A stretch of 64,000 bases of DNA from Delphinapterus leucas (GCF_002288925.2 NW_022098050.1:3871518-3935517), one strand, 5' to 3'; counted from the first letter of the stretch, positions 23,113 to 36,492 are shown. The notes: generated by a model not told the origin, from the sequence alone. Numbers and translations: made by a program.

Positions 23113-25078
23113 TTAAAAATTGTCTAAGGTTGGATTCTCCCAGAATCAGACCTTGAGAAAAATGTGAGAGCAAGGAGTTTATCTGAGAGGTAATTCCAGG
23201 GGGTAATGATAGGGAAGTGAGGAAGGGGAGAAGTCCAATAAGACATGTTATTGAGCAGGTTACCACTGTGGGAAATCACATCTTAGAAATATTCCACCCA
23301 AGGTAGGTATTAGCTGGGGTATTAGTCAATTTCCATCATTGATTCCCTGGCCCTGCCAGCCTGACTGACAGGTGAACCAAGGGGGCTCTGGCCCCCTTGC
23401 CCAAAGGCAAAGGCAACGAGTTGCAGATGTGATCAGTTGGAGGCCATCTGATTGGCTTGCACAGGGATGGTGAATGTCCAGGGGATACAGGTAGGCCCTA
23501 ACAGTGTTAGCTGCAACAAGCATCCTGGGTGTTTTGGATATAGCCAAGGCTCACAAGAAGCCAGATTTGGGAAATCTCACTAGGATTTTATGTAAAAACT
23601 CAGTAGTTTTTATTTACCATTTTCTTCTCCATGATCTTGCTGACCACACTCCATCCTTTGACAACAACCACCAACAAAGATGACAACTCCAACCTTTTAC
23701 ATTGAAATGGATTTCAATCCACTCTGAAATTTTAACGAAAACACTTATTACCAAACAACTCAGGTGAACAATGCACAACAGACAAGAAATGGCTTGGATT
23801 AGAAGGAAAGATGAAAGCACAGTGTCTCATCTACTACTGTAGAGGAAGGAGAGAAGGGTCCTAGTCTACATCAAGGTGTCTCAATTGTCTCAGCAGCTAT
23901 GAAGCCAAGGACATCGACATTTCCTACGCATCAGGACTGCCTGGGATGCCTTCCAGCTGCAGGACTGGGACTTTAATACACGAGCCATATTATGTTTATA
24001 CTTTACTGTTTAAGTAATGGTATTTCACTCTGTGCAAGGCCACTTAAAACACCAGTGGAAACACATGCATGGACCATGAAACAACTTTAAATGGATAATC
24101 AATTTTTATCACATATTGAGGGTTAGGCTGGTATATCTGAGTGAATTATGAAAGTCTGTATGTGCTCTGGCTAGGAGTGTTTGCATACCAAATCTTCTTC
24201 TTTGTTACAGAACCAATCTATTGTAAGCATGTTGGGAGTTTTGAAAATCTAACACTGAAAAACTTCCATTCTGAAAGAATTTTTCTGAACTTTCAAAACA
24301 TGGATGTATTTTATTTGGGCTTAGCTGTGAAAGATTGTATTAGAACATCTTAATTCCCCTGCACAATGATTCTCCCCTAAAATAGAGGGAAAAGGATCAA
24401 CATGTCAGACACCAAGAAAGTATGGCCAGCACGAAGATGAACTTACTGATGAAAGTCTAGAATGTACAATGTACCCTAAAACTTACGGGATATGGTTTTG
24501 GAACAAACATGAAGAATTTGTTTTTGCAGTGACATGTAAACACATGGAACTCATTATATCTGCAAAGCTGGGCAAGATGAGAAGGTAAATGTGGTCAAGG
24601 AGAATTTGGATCAATTCATGGATAACAGAACCTTAACAGTTCACTAAGGGGAAATTAGGGAAGTTCAAGTTACATCCTTAGCCTCTGAGATTGATGTCAT
24701 GGATGCAAACTGCCACATTCTTACAAAGGAGTGGTATCACCTTCAGATAGAGAACACAAGATTGGTGGACCACTGATCTCACATATTATGACATTTCTTA
24801 TGTTAACTAGAGGATGTTGAAAATGTCATAAAATCTGAGCACCCTGAACCACCAAGAAGCTATCAGCTCTTTGATCTCCCAAGTTCCTTGAAGCACTTGT
24901 TGTTCCTTTTCCGGTTCCGAAAGAGAACGGAGTAGAGAAGGTACCCGGTCATAATTACCCTTCCTTCCCACACACCTGACACAATACACACCAATCGTGA
25001 ACTTCCTAAAGCACTTCGAAAATTGATACCCTCCTTTATTTGTAAATGAGGATGCAGAATTGGGAAGGGCAATAGGCC
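23113..25078. other. No gene recognised
   Basis: AT-rich DNA. 24380-24800 has the feel of a very old repeat but is unassigned. Open frames such as 24141-24353 lack recognisable domains. Confidence 0.35.
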
Positions 25079-25089
25079 AAACTTAATTC

Positions 25090-25304
25090 TTTTTTTTTTT
25101 TTTTTTTTTTTGCGGTACGCGGGCCTCCCACTGTTGTGGCCTCTCCCGTTGCGGAGCACAGGCTCCGGATGTGCAGGCTCAGCGGCCATGGCTCACGGGC
25201 CCAGCCACTCCGCGGCATGTGGGACCCTCCCGGACCGGGGCACGAACCCGTGTCCCCTGCATCGCCAGGTGGACTCTCAACCACTGCGCCACCGGGGAAG
25301 CCCC
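25090..25304 (-). mobile_element. CHR-type SINE, short form
   Basis: Minus-strand copy with a T tract of 22. Flanked by AAACTTAATTCT and AACCTTAATTCT, a near-perfect target duplication. Confidence 0.96.
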
Positions 25305-25444
25305 AACCTTAATTCTTTAAAAAATGATCCACACCTCGGCCAAACAGTTCATTCATTTAGCATGTCTGACCATGTTTTAAGCACTAAAATAGAATCAGGA
25401 TCAGTACTCCTGCCAACATAGCCTAATCACCAGTCGGTTTCACT

Positions 25445-25697
25445 TTTTAAAAAAATTTTATTGAAGTATAGTTGATTTACAATGTTGTGTTAATTTCTAC
25501 TGTACAGCAAAGTGACTCGGTTATACATATATATATTCTTTTTCATATTCTTTTCCATTATGGATTATCACAGGATATTGAATATAGTTTCCTGTGCTAT
25601 ACAGTAGGACCTTGTTGTTTATCCATCCTGTATATAATAGTTTGCATCTGCTAACCCCAAACTCCCAATCCATCCATCCTCCACCCCACCCCCTTGG
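25445..25697 (-). mobile_element. L1 3'-terminal fragment
   Basis: Starts with an A/T tail, TTATTGAAGTATAGTTGATT and then TTTACAATGTTGTGTTAATT, and continues with CCTGTGCTATACAGTAGGAC and CATCCTCCACCCCACCCCC. Confidence 0.9.
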
Positions 25698-27814
25698 CTG
25701 GTTTCACTTTTAAATCCAGTGTTACATGAAGTTTGACTATGTGACAAGTCAAGTGAGACTATTTATTTCAACCAAGTCCCCATTTGATATTTGACCATGT
25801 GACATGTTCACACACTTAAGGGACAACCACAGGGACTACACATGTTCCTCAGATCTGAACTGTCACCCAATGACAGGTTTACATCAAAAACTCTGATGCT
25901 GGAAGATATAATTTTGTGCATGTGATAATTTTAACTTGTATTAATTGACTGTATTAAAGCATGGAATATATTTTTAACCATAGTCTGACCTGTGTGCTGA
26001 GATGAATAAACATGTGTCTTAATGTAAAACATTCTTACACCAGAAAGAACATTCTGGTTTTGTTTTAGGTCATTGTTCACACAGCTCTTTTCTAACTCAT
26101 ATTATTTTTCAAAATGTTCATAACCCTCTGATAATTTATTTTTATTACCTCTGTCCCCTTTAGGATTTGCAGGTCAAAAAGGAGGAAGAGGAGGGGGGAG
26201 GAGGAGAGGGAGGAAGAGGGTGAAATTTAAAGAGATGGAATTTACTGTCAAAGAAGAAATGATTTGTGAATAACAAATGACATAGGTCAAACCTCCGTTT
26301 TGAGTGATAAATACATAAGTCCATTAAAAAGGTAAATGATGGTAGCATTCATTTAATCAACATTAAATTCATCAAAATAACTTACAGATTTGGGTTTAAG
26401 AGAAAAATAACTAAAAAATTCCCATTTTAAAAAAGTTGTTATCAGATGCTGAACTTTGTGATACACAATAATGACTCTGGTTAAATCAAGGAATATTTTG
26501 AGTACAAAAAAAATGCATGAAAAATATTTTAAAAATTAAAATTGAAATGACTCCTTCCTGCTTAGTAAATGTCATAGAAAAGGAGCAAAATTACATTTTC
26601 ATTTACTTTCAGTAAAGTCTGAAACATCTAGCTTTTGTGTAAAATTGGCATAAAAATATAAGTAAAACACAATTGAAGAAAATATTAAAATATGAAAATG
26701 ATTGCTATAACTAAAGCCAAGAAATTATAGCGTTCTAAAGTTTTTTTTTAAATATTCCTGCATCAATTCCTTGAACTCGATATAATCTACTAAGATAACT
26801 CGATGGTAAATAATACCAAAAAAGAAAATTGTTTCCCTTGTTTAAAAGCAGTTGTAAGTACCTGCATGTCTTGCGTATTAAGCACTTTATGGGAATAGCT
26901 GAAGGAGGGTTACAAGAGAAGTTTCAAATCATTTCTAAGTTGTAACTAAATTGGGAAGTAATACACATAAAACAATCAGAAAATTATAAAATAATACATT
27001 AATAAGGAAACATAAAATAATATAGCATAATCTGTCTAGACAAATGCAGAAAGAACATAGATGGAAATATCTGATTTCAGGTTAGAAAAAGAATTCACAA
27101 CCCCTAGTAATTAGCGAAATATAAAAAGATGTATTGGATACACATATACTCTAAATATACACATGCACATACATATAATTAGACATCCCTGTTGCTTCCA
27201 GATTACACTGATAATCAGGTATTTTTCTAGCTAACACTGTATCCACTGCAGTTTCTATTTTTGAATTCCCTAGTTGGTGTTTGATAGTAATTCGGCAGTA
27301 TTCAACAAATCGTAAATTAAGAAGAAATAACAGATAATCTTCCTAATGAGGAAATTCCTGTATACCCCTGAAATGAACTTCAGCTCTGCCAAATTCTTGA
27401 AAAATTCCCCACGTATTTGTTTCCGATTATTCCACATTAGGCAAAAATATGCAATATTGCTATGTTTTACCCTAATATTCTTCTTCCTATGTCTCTAAAT
27501 CCTAACACATCTATAACATTCATTTGATGAATAATAACATTTCGGTGCACTAGGTAATACATATGTTTTTTATTTGCCACAAAGAACTGTATTTCCTCAA
27601 CTGATTTATATACCACCTGGACAAAATTATTTTTATTACGGTTTATTTCATTTTCTCCAGCATCCACAACTGAGAAACACTTGTAAACAGTCAATGACAA
27701 TGGTAAAGAGGAAAGAAAGAAAGAGAGAGAAAGAATGAATAAACATGAAATTCAAAATCGGAACTCTATATTTCTTCAGAGAACCCCAATGAAAAATGCA
27801 GCTGCAATACTTTG
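25698..27814. other. AT-rich DNA, no gene or clear repeat
   Basis: Contains a GA-rich tract at 26176-26222. Otherwise nothing was recognised on either strand. Confidence 0.4.
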
Positions 27815-28007
27815 TTTGTTTTTGTTTATAACATTATTTTATTTTTAACATCTTTATTGGAGTATAATTGCTTTACAATGGTGTGTTAGTTTCTGCTGTA
27901 TAACAAAGTGAATCAGCTATATGTATACATATATCCCCATATCCCCTCCCTCTTTCATCTCCCTCCCACCCTCCCTATCCCACCCCTCTCAGTGGTCACA
28001 AAGCACC
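27815..28007 (-). mobile_element. 5'-truncated L1 3' end with target duplication
   Basis: TTTTAACATCTTTATTGGAG, then CACCCTCCCTATCCCACCCC. Flanked by GCAGCTGCAATACTT (27798-27812) and GCAGCTGCAATATTT (28008-28022). Confidence 0.93.
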
Positions 28008-28022
28008 GCAGCTGCAATATTT

Positions 28023-29679
28023 TTAAACTAACAAATTCAAGATAAAATCAAACAGCCATCCATTTTTTTTTCTGTGTTTCCTTATGGACAACTAGATAAA
28101 ATTCACTGACAGTTCCAAATTTTTCCAAAACAGAAATAATTATTTGGTTTATAGCCTGCATAAGGGACTTGTAAAGAAATTATACAAACCACAAAAAATT
28201 ATCATGACATAATAACAAAGAAAGTTAATGATATTTTTTTAATCGCATGACTTCATTTCCTGAATTACATTTCATCTAGGACCTGAGAAAAAGTTCAGGG
28301 AGTATTCTACCACTTCTAAGTTAAAAGTACTCCTTCACAGATTACTGTGTCCTGTCGATGACTTCTATTGAATTTCCTTGATAATTTTTTAACCAACAAA
28401 ATTGCAACATGTTAAAGGCAAGCAATTCAGAGAATGTTTGGGAAACATACCAGGGTTTGAGGCTATTTGCCTAATGAATATAACATGGACTCATTTCATT
28501 CCTCCTTTCCTGGAATAGCTTTGAATTTCAAACATTTGTTAGCCATTAACTACATTTTGCCTCTAATACTTCATATGTGCGTTTTGGAGTCCACATGCAA
28601 AACTAACTTATTTGTGATCCTATAACTCTAGTAATGGCCCTGCCCAGAACCACTAAGGTCAACCCTCCCTCCCACCCAAATCTGAACAATTGGTTCTGAC
28701 TGGAACTAAACAGATTAACAGGATTTATCATCCAAAGATACTTTCTGTGCCTTTCAAAGTCACCCTAGGAAAGTCCTCCAGAATCTTCTCTAAATGGTTC
28801 ATCGTTTTGTTTTTTTCTGTTTAGCTTTAAGTTCTACCAAAGTCAACATTTGTATTACTACAAGCCCACCTTCAAAATCTGGTGACACTCGAGTTATTTT
28901 TGCATGATTCTCTGAAGCAACCAAGCTAGAGATGCTGATTTGCTAGTGAACAGTTTCTCAAATATAGGCCACAACACATACACATAAACATACATACTCA
29001 TAATGTAGGTATTTCTTGACTCAGAAATGCCTAGCTTATGAATTTCCTATACATACAAACAGCTAACCAGGGATGGCATCAACTGCTTTGTTAGTAGCCT
29101 TAAGAGTCTCCTCTGTTGCCCACTTTCATTTTCTCCTCAGACTGATCCACAGACTTTGGGGAGAGGAGGAAGGGGTGAGGTATGCTGAATTCCACCAAAG
29201 TGATTACACACGCCCACCCCAGTACAAACGCTTATACACGTGCTCACAAAGTCGTGGCTCCATGTGTGATCTCCCTAAATGTTCACTCACGTGCAGACAG
29301 GGTGTCTTGATAGATGCATTAGGAATTATCCAGTGGCTTCTCAAGCCTTCCAGATATGTTCCACAAAACTGATTTGGGTCACTTACCCCAGGGCCAACAG
29401 CACAGAATGACCTTTGTAACCTAGTTGGGGGCTGCAGGCCAGTTCCCAGGGTGGTGCAACCCAACTCTCATAAACTCTACTGTAGGGCTTGAGTTATTCT
29501 TCAGGGTGCCCATAACAAACAATGACCCCTTTTCCTTAGACAAGCTTCTGCAAAGGTATTTTAGGTTCCAAGAGGCTAAACAGTTAATCATTCTCATTCA
29601 TCTATTGAAGAATGAATTTATTCTACATTTATTGAGCACCTACTGTCCTCAAAACTGTTTTGCTCATGAACAAAGAGGA
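28023..29679. other. No gene recognised
   Basis: Mostly AT-rich single-copy-looking DNA. About 29610-29640 has an L2-associated phrase (TTTATTGAGCACCTACTGTC). Confidence 0.35.
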
Positions 29680-29711
29680 CACAGACACACACACACACAC
29701 ACACACACACC
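29680..29711. repeat. (CA)n microsatellite
   Basis: About 15 CA units, nearly uninterrupted; likely polymorphic. Confidence 0.95.
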
Positions 29712-29963
29712 CTAACAAGCCAAGAAGAATATAGTAGTTGCTGTAAGAGAGGCTCAAATGGAAATGAGAATTCAGAGGCAGAAGATACTGCTTTGAACAA
29801 GGAGTTCAGGGATTCTTTCCTAAAGGAAGTCTTGGTTTGGCTATGCCTTGAAAGATGGGTGTGAATTCAATGGGTGGGAATGGGGTTGGGAAAAGAGGTG
29901 CATTTAGGCATAGAGGTGGAAAAAGTACAAAGTCACTGAAGAGCATAATATGGTCAGAACATG

Positions 29964-30314
29964 GGCTTCCCTGGTGGCGCAGTGGTTGAGAATCTGCCTG
30001 CCAATGCAGGGGACATGGGTTCGAACCCTAGTCCGCGAAGATCCCACCTGCCGCGGAGCAACTAAGCCCATGCACCACAACTACTGAGCCTGCACTCTAG
30101 AGCCTGCGAGCCACAACTACTGAGCCCATGTGCCACAACTACTGAAGCCCACGTGCCTATAGCCTGTGCTCTGCAACAAGAGAAGCCACCGCAGTGAGAA
30201 GCCTGCGCATCACAACGAAGAGTAGCCCCCGCTCACCACAACTAGAGAAAAGCCCGCGTGCAGCAATGATGACCCAACACAGCCAAAAATAAATAAATAA
30301 GTTTATTTAAAAAA
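29964..30314 (+). mobile_element. CHR-type SINE, long form, perfect 17-bp target duplication
   Basis: Flanked on both sides by AATATGGTCAGAACATG (29947-29963 and 30315-30331) without mismatch. The tail is AAATAAATAAATAAG followed by an A tract. Confidence 0.98.
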
Positions 30315-30439
30315 AATATGGTCAGAACATGAATTACACAATGAGGAAAAGAGGGGACCAGACAAGGCCAGGAGCTGGGAGCAGATATGAGGAGCTCTAA
30401 TTAATAAGATGAGGAATTGGGTGGGCCATGGAGATACAT

Positions 30440-30990
30440 AGCAGGATTTTCATTATTTGTCTTTAAACTCTTTTTGTAACTGTGAAATACAACAAATTCA
30501 GAGAAGTGTATAAATCATAAGTATAGCTAAGGGAATTATTATAAGGCAAACACCTAACAAACCAGCACCCAGGAAGCAGAATGTTACCAGTGCCTCAGAG
30601 GCCTCTCCTCATGTGTCCTCCTAGTCACTCTATCACTCCCTTAAGGGTAACCACTAACCTGACTGTTATGATAATGACACCATTGCTTTTTAAAATAATT
30701 TTACTACCTAGGCGTGTACTCCTTAAACATAGTTTAATTTTGCTTGTTTTGAGAACTTTATATAAATGCTATAATTTCGTATATATTCTTTCGTGTGTCT
30801 GGCTTCTTACATTGTGTTGTATTTGTGAGACTCGCCCACGTTGCTGTGTTCATTCATTTTCATTGCTCTAGAGTATGTCTGCGTGTGAATATATCACATT
30901 TATCCATCCTATTGTTGATGGCTATCTGGATTGTTTCTAGTTGGGGGCCATCATGAATAACGCTGCTAGGAACCTTCTTGTACCTGTGTC
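30440..30990 (-). mobile_element. L1M-type 3' region, old
   Basis: Minus-strand L1 text: CATTTTCATTGCTCTAGAGT, TTTATCCATCCTATTGTTGA and GGGGGCCATCATGAATAACG. Confidence 0.8.
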
Positions 30991-31347
30991 TTGATGCACA
31001 CACCATCTCCTAATGTTGGCAACATCACAACAACACCTAAAGAAGGAGTGGACTACACAGAAACTAGTGACAAGGAAACTCCTTTAAAGATCAAGAAACT
31101 AGTTAGGAAAATCCTAACTAGTCTTGAGGATCTGACTAGGGATGTTGCCTCACTTGTCAAAAACTCACTAGGCAGAAGGTCTTTGGTTTCTAATATTCAA
31201 ACCAAAGTAGGAATATTTTCCTTTCACTTTGGATTGTGGGAGCAAGAAATTGGATTTATCATAATCCTTGGTCCACAATGGACTCTATTACTGGTCCATT
31301 CCTGGTCTATTTCAATTAGTTTTTTTTTTTACTGTTTATTTGGTTAG
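30991..31347 (+). other. 118-codon open frame of unknown nature, with hairpins
   Basis: An open frame starting MMHTPSPNVGNITTTPKEGV, with a charged middle and a hydrophobic end (about residues 85-118). It directly follows an old L1 and has no Kozak context, splice sites or homology I recognise. The DNA holds an 11-bp perfect hairpin (31098-31122) and a 9-bp hairpin near 31181-31207. It may be part of an unrecognised old repeat. I do not call it a gene. Confidence 0.25.
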
Positions 31348-33479
31348 TTTGAAAAATGTAATGATCACCTGCAAATCCACAGCCCCAAACGAAAGCCAGG
31401 ACCTTGGTAATAAATACAGCTCACTCTACATTTTCTCCCATCGTTCCATCCTCCAGCCTTTCCCTACCTGGAGTAGAGGTATTTTTGAACATTATGTAAA
31501 ACTCTCAAAAAGGACTATTGACCCCAAGTAAGTATCCACTTGTGCTAGGTAAGTAGAAAAGAATATTGATTTCATTCTCTTTATGTCCTGCTATTTCCAG
31601 GGAGGTAGCTAAATGATAAAACAATAAGTTGTGTGAATCATGTGAACACATTCTCCCAGGACAAAGCAATTGCCAGGGCGCCACAGTTTTTTTCACAGAT
31701 AACTACTCACTCCTTTTAGAAAGATTTCTAGTGGAAATATAGCTTATGGCACAACAGACTTAAAGATAACCCAGATCTGAGAAACCTATTCCTTGATGAT
31801 AAAACTGAACAGTGCCATGAAATTTAAATTCCTTGCTATAAAAAAATTATGATTATACAATATTGACTTTCCTTGATAATAAAAGGCAATTGGATGATTA
31901 AAACTCATTTTAATGGCAAAACATTCCTTATTATATGTTTTGCCACCAAATTGCTTGGTTTTCAGTTTAACTATGAACGTACAACTTTGGTGGACTGAGT
32001 ATTGCCAGGACAGAGTAAAGGAATCTGAACATCACGGTTTTGAGAAAAGAACGATAAGTCCAATATTACAAAGTTACAGTAGATGGTGCTAGACGGGTGC
32101 AAAAGATCCAACAGCCATTTGGGCCACCTTCAAGATTTCTCCTGAGCTTAGCAGTTTAGAAAATGTGCAATTTAGATTTATCAATTCAGGAGAGGCAGTC
32201 AGATAAAACAGTTGAATTAGTGAGATCAATGGATGCAGAACCCTATAATTAGACAAATGTTAAGGTTTTTATGGAAATTAACAATGAAGACAACTTTAAA
32301 GCTAAGGTCAAATCGTCTGTCTTTCTGGGGTACTGGTGCCAATGTTAAATTGCTAAAAGAATGATTTTCTATTCATTTAAAATAATGTCAGCTATCAAGT
32401 TAATTTTTAAGCTACTCTGCTCTTGGTATTAGTTATTTATTACTTATAAAGTATTGTACACTATGTAGGTTGGCTTGGAGATTTTAACGTCCTGTGTAAT
32501 GTATACAAAGTGATTTACAAAGCATGACCTAGTATACATTTTTCTGTAGATGTAAATGAGTATTTTTATGATTATTTACTTAAAAGTATTTTTTTTAATA
32601 TTTGTGTTCATTACTTTTTTACAGCCACTTTGGGCTAAGTATTCTTCCTCTGATTCTTTTAGCTTTTTAGGTAAAACGGCTGAGACACAGGATAATGAAG
32701 TGAATAACTTCGAACATGTCTATTTTCCCCTTGCAGCCACAGTACAAAATGACTCTCAAATCGATGAGCCGGAGATCAGGCAAGCACCAGCCCTTAATGA
32801 GAGGGTTATCTAGGGTTAAGAAGAGAGGCTCCAAACCATCTCACTGGGCGCATCTCTGTAACAGATGCTTCCTTCCCATGATCTGCTGAGTGCTCAGTGG
32901 ATGCACTGGTCCTTGCCTTCCCTGCAGAAAGCAGCGACACAACAGCGCTAACCATATTCAGGATGTGACTTATCTCAGAATCTGTCAGTGACTGAGGGAA
33001 AATGTCGGATGGAGTGAAACTCACCCCTTGTCTCTCCCCAAAGCCACGTTCAGTCTAGGTTCATTTATCGGACAGGGCGTGGTGGAAATTCCTTTTCTGA
33101 AAGGTAACCCACATTTTCTAGCATTCAGTCGTATGTCCAGTCCAAAATACTCTCTTAGATGCATACTTGCAAATCCTTGGAACTCCGAAGGCGTTTTCAG
33201 AGGCTGGGAGGTCCTAATTTTCAGTGAACTCTCTATTTATGAATCATTATGGCCTATTGATTGAATGTGTGACATACAGTTCTAATACATCCGTCTGCCT
33301 TATCTAAACAGAATAGAAAATGTCCTATGGGCAGGGATACTATCTATAGTGATAGGGTGTTGATAGTGTTTTGCTTTTTATAGAACTTAGAACCTAAATG
33401 GTTAAATAAATATAATATTAGTATTAGTATTAAATAATGATAGTAATATGAATATTTCTTTCATTTATTTTCCAAAATG
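31348..33479. other. Single-copy-looking non-coding DNA
   Basis: No interspersed repeat could be named with confidence. Several short frames (for example 32556-32813) have no recognisable domain. Confidence 0.4.
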
Positions 33480-34480
33480 TGTTTAGTGTTTATTGTCTCT
33501 AGAAGAATGGGCCTCGTCCTGGCTGTGATCAGTAGTGACAGACGTCACAGTGGCTTTGGCTTCCTCAGCCACACCGACAGTATATCCAGAGACTAATATA
33601 CGATAGGCCTGTCCAGGAAGAAGGAGGAGAAAAATCCATATTTTTAAGTGTCATAAAAGCGATTTGTGCAATCGCCCAACAGCCGACTTTCAGATGTTAA
33701 TAATTAGGCTGCGGGCCAGGCCCATGGCTCAGCGGCTAACACACTGTGCGTGCCGCCCTCGAGAGGCCCCAATCTGACGCTCCCCGGAAGCTCTCCGATC
33801 TTTCAGGGGAGCAGGAACACGGTGGAGGTGACACTGGGCGCCTTCGGAGGAGCGATTGGCGTGATGTATCACCACTCACCAGCCCTCACCGGAGACCTGT
33901 TTAGAGCGAGATTACGGTCTCCGCAGAACCTCTCATTTCTCCTGATCACGGGGTGACGGAGCACTTTACAACTTGCGCTCCAGTTAGGCGGGGAGGGATT
34001 TAAATGCAAGGCTGGAAGGGCCCCTCCATAAACCTCAGCCAGATCAGCCCTGATTCACATGAAGTTTCTGCTTCCTCTGCCTTCGAGCCGACCAGATCAA
34101 CGTTTATGGAAAAATATAAACTTGAAACGTGGAATGGAATACGAGTCTCCCATATTTCATCTGATCACAAATTTAACAGACAACTGGGGAAGCCTCTGAA
34201 ATTCTGGCAGGAAAATGGTTCTTTCTCAGAATTGAGGTATATTTACTGCCCATCTCTATGGAGCCCCTACTACCACTAATGGGAGAACAACCCCTATAAG
34301 GTCAACACAAATGTTCCTGTAATAGTGTTCATTAACAGCGCTGCTCAGTGACTGTTTAAAATCGCTCCTGCTACGATCTCTCCCATGGATGAAATCATTT
34401 GTTTCATTTTTAACCACTGCTGGTAATTCTAGGATTTCCAAATCTTCCCCTATGCTCCTTATCTTGAAGGCATGATCTAA
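33480..34480. promoter_or_regulatory. Repeat-free, GC-richer island; candidate conserved regulatory element
   Basis: Within otherwise AT-rich DNA, 33480-34480 lacks recognisable repeats and has raised GC and CpG content (for example 33700-34000), and well-spaced motif-like words such as TAATTAGGCT, TTTAAATGCAAG and GTTTATGG. The preservation of a kilobase with no insertion in this repeat-dense window suggests constraint. It could be an enhancer for a neighbouring gene or an unannotated exon. This is inference, with no direct proof. Confidence 0.35.
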
Positions 34481-35287
34481 CATTATTATTTTTATTATTT
34501 GAAACTTAAAATTTCTGGGGATGGTCTCTCAGTGGTTTTTGAAAGTTAATCCATCACAATGATTAATGAGATAATATTCCTTTCTTGAGATTGCTATCAG
34601 TATTACCATCAAAGGGCCCATCAACTTCCCAAATTCAGAACTGCATCTCTTTGTTTCCCTCTCCCCCTTTGCTTCCCACATACAATTTACTACGAAGCCC
34701 AGCTGTTTATTTTTTCCCTCCACAATATCTCTAATTTCTATTTGTTAATTCACTAAATATGTATTAAGTGACAGGAACAATGCTATAAATGGGGGTTCTG
34801 TGCTCGAGCTAGGCCTGAGATCTACTTATTTTCATAGTCATTATCCTGGACCAAGTCTGTGCTGGATTAAAGATGGCCACACATTCCTTGACAGTTCTCC
34901 CATTGAGAGGTTTTATATATCTAATGAGATCGTAAGCCTTTTAAGGTATAGACTTTATATTCTATACATGGAGTAAATAGGTGACATACCACAACTAACA
35001 TTTAACCCACCAGAAATATTCATGTCAATTAGAACTTGACAGAATCCCATCAGTGTTGATGTAATCTTCAAGGTCTTCCAAAAAGTCTGAAAAGACTTTG
35101 ATCTCTAGAATCAGAAACTCTGTACAGCATTGTCTTAATTTTGATAAAATTCCCTTGAAAGAGCTCATTATAACTCTTTCTTATGATGCTTAATAAAATT
35201 TGCAGGTTCTTTTCTTAAAACAGAAAAGAAGTAAATCAAAAATTTCCAAGGATTTTCTAATGGATTCCAAGAGATTAGATCTGTATA

Positions 35288-35289
<2 letters not shown>
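34481..35289. other. No gene; possible old LTR-like fragment
   Basis: 34866-34960 contains AAAGATGGCCACACATTCCT, a phrase of an old LTR-type repeat. The rest is unrecognised. Confidence 0.35.
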
Positions 35290-35318
<29 letters not shown>

Positions 35319-35450
35319 GGGGGGCTCCGGGGCCATGGCTCACGGGCCCAGCCGCTCTGCGGCATGTGGGATCTTCCCGGACGGGGGCACAAACCCGTGT
35401 CCCCTGCATCGGCAGGCGGACTCTCAACCACTGCGCCACCAGGGAAACCC
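35290..35450 (-). mobile_element. CHR-type SINE with its 3' half deleted
   Basis: The T tract (35290-35318) joins directly to the middle of the element (GGGGGGCTCCGGGGCCATGG). The usual tail-side segment, present in the copies at 25.1, 40.7 and 52.5 kb, is absent. The tRNA-related head is intact to AGGGAAACCC. Confidence 0.93.
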
Positions 35451-36492
35451 TCTCTCTGTTTCTAATGTCCTGTTTTTTGTTCCTTTTTGGATTGAGGAGA
35501 GGAAGGAAGCAGGGCGGAAGAGACAATAATTGAAGTGAAACTTTTTGAACACAGCTTGTCAAATTATTTTGACTTTGGAAATAGAGATATATTTTAGATA
35601 ATTAAAAACAATTTAAAAAGGAAACAAATTGGTGGCAAATACAGCCGAGAGACTGGAAACAAGAATGCTGCTTAAGAGGTTATTGCAAGAATTCAGCTCA
35701 TATATAAGGGCGGCAGGGGGTGGAGAAGAGGCGTAGACACTGGTGGTGGCAGAGTCATCACCTTTGAATGCTGCTTTCCCATGTCTACTGGAGCTGTCTG
35801 TCTGATTGAAGACAATTCACGCAGTTTTAGAGTTTACCCCCAGGGGTACAATAGAGAGCAATGGGAGAGCCACCATAGTTGAAGGAAGGAAGTAGTTTGG
35901 GAAGTGAAACTTGCATTTTATGAAATATTGATTAATCCTTACTTGCTCAGCCCACACTAGCCAGGAGGGTGGACAGATGCGGGTGTGGGTAAAATGGCTG
36001 TGGTGACAAAAATACCTTTGGCGCTGAGCCCCCTGAACTTCATAGGGTTCCTAAAACCTCAATGTCCTTTCGCCTCTCCTAGAATGATTCAGAGTCACTC
36101 AATTAGGTAGCAATGAAAGTCACCCCCTCACCTTAGCTGCTCAACTTTTCCCACTGCCATCACAGGGGCTGTCACTGGTTATGTTGCGGCTTTGCTTTGT
36201 CCATCCACAGCACTCATCACAAGCTGATCCTGCCACCAGCACTGACTCTGCTTGTCCCCTAGTCACTTCCCACATTGATGCCACTGCTCCCAAGCCCATT
36301 CAGTCAACCCCATTGAGGTGGCCTCATTCTGAGTTCTCCAGCCTCTCTCAGTGCAAAAGTTTCCTGAGGTTGGGGAAGGGAACACCTGAGAAGCAGCCAC
36401 CAGAACTGGGCTCACAGCAACCAACTGATTTGACTGTCTGGAGAGACAAAGGGCCTGCTGTACTCTGAGGGATTGGGGGAGTCACTGCCTAC
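35451..36492. other. No gene recognised
   Basis: A 95-codon frame at 36181-36468 is rich in Ser/Pro/Gln, without recognisable domain structure. Otherwise unremarkable. Confidence 0.35.
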
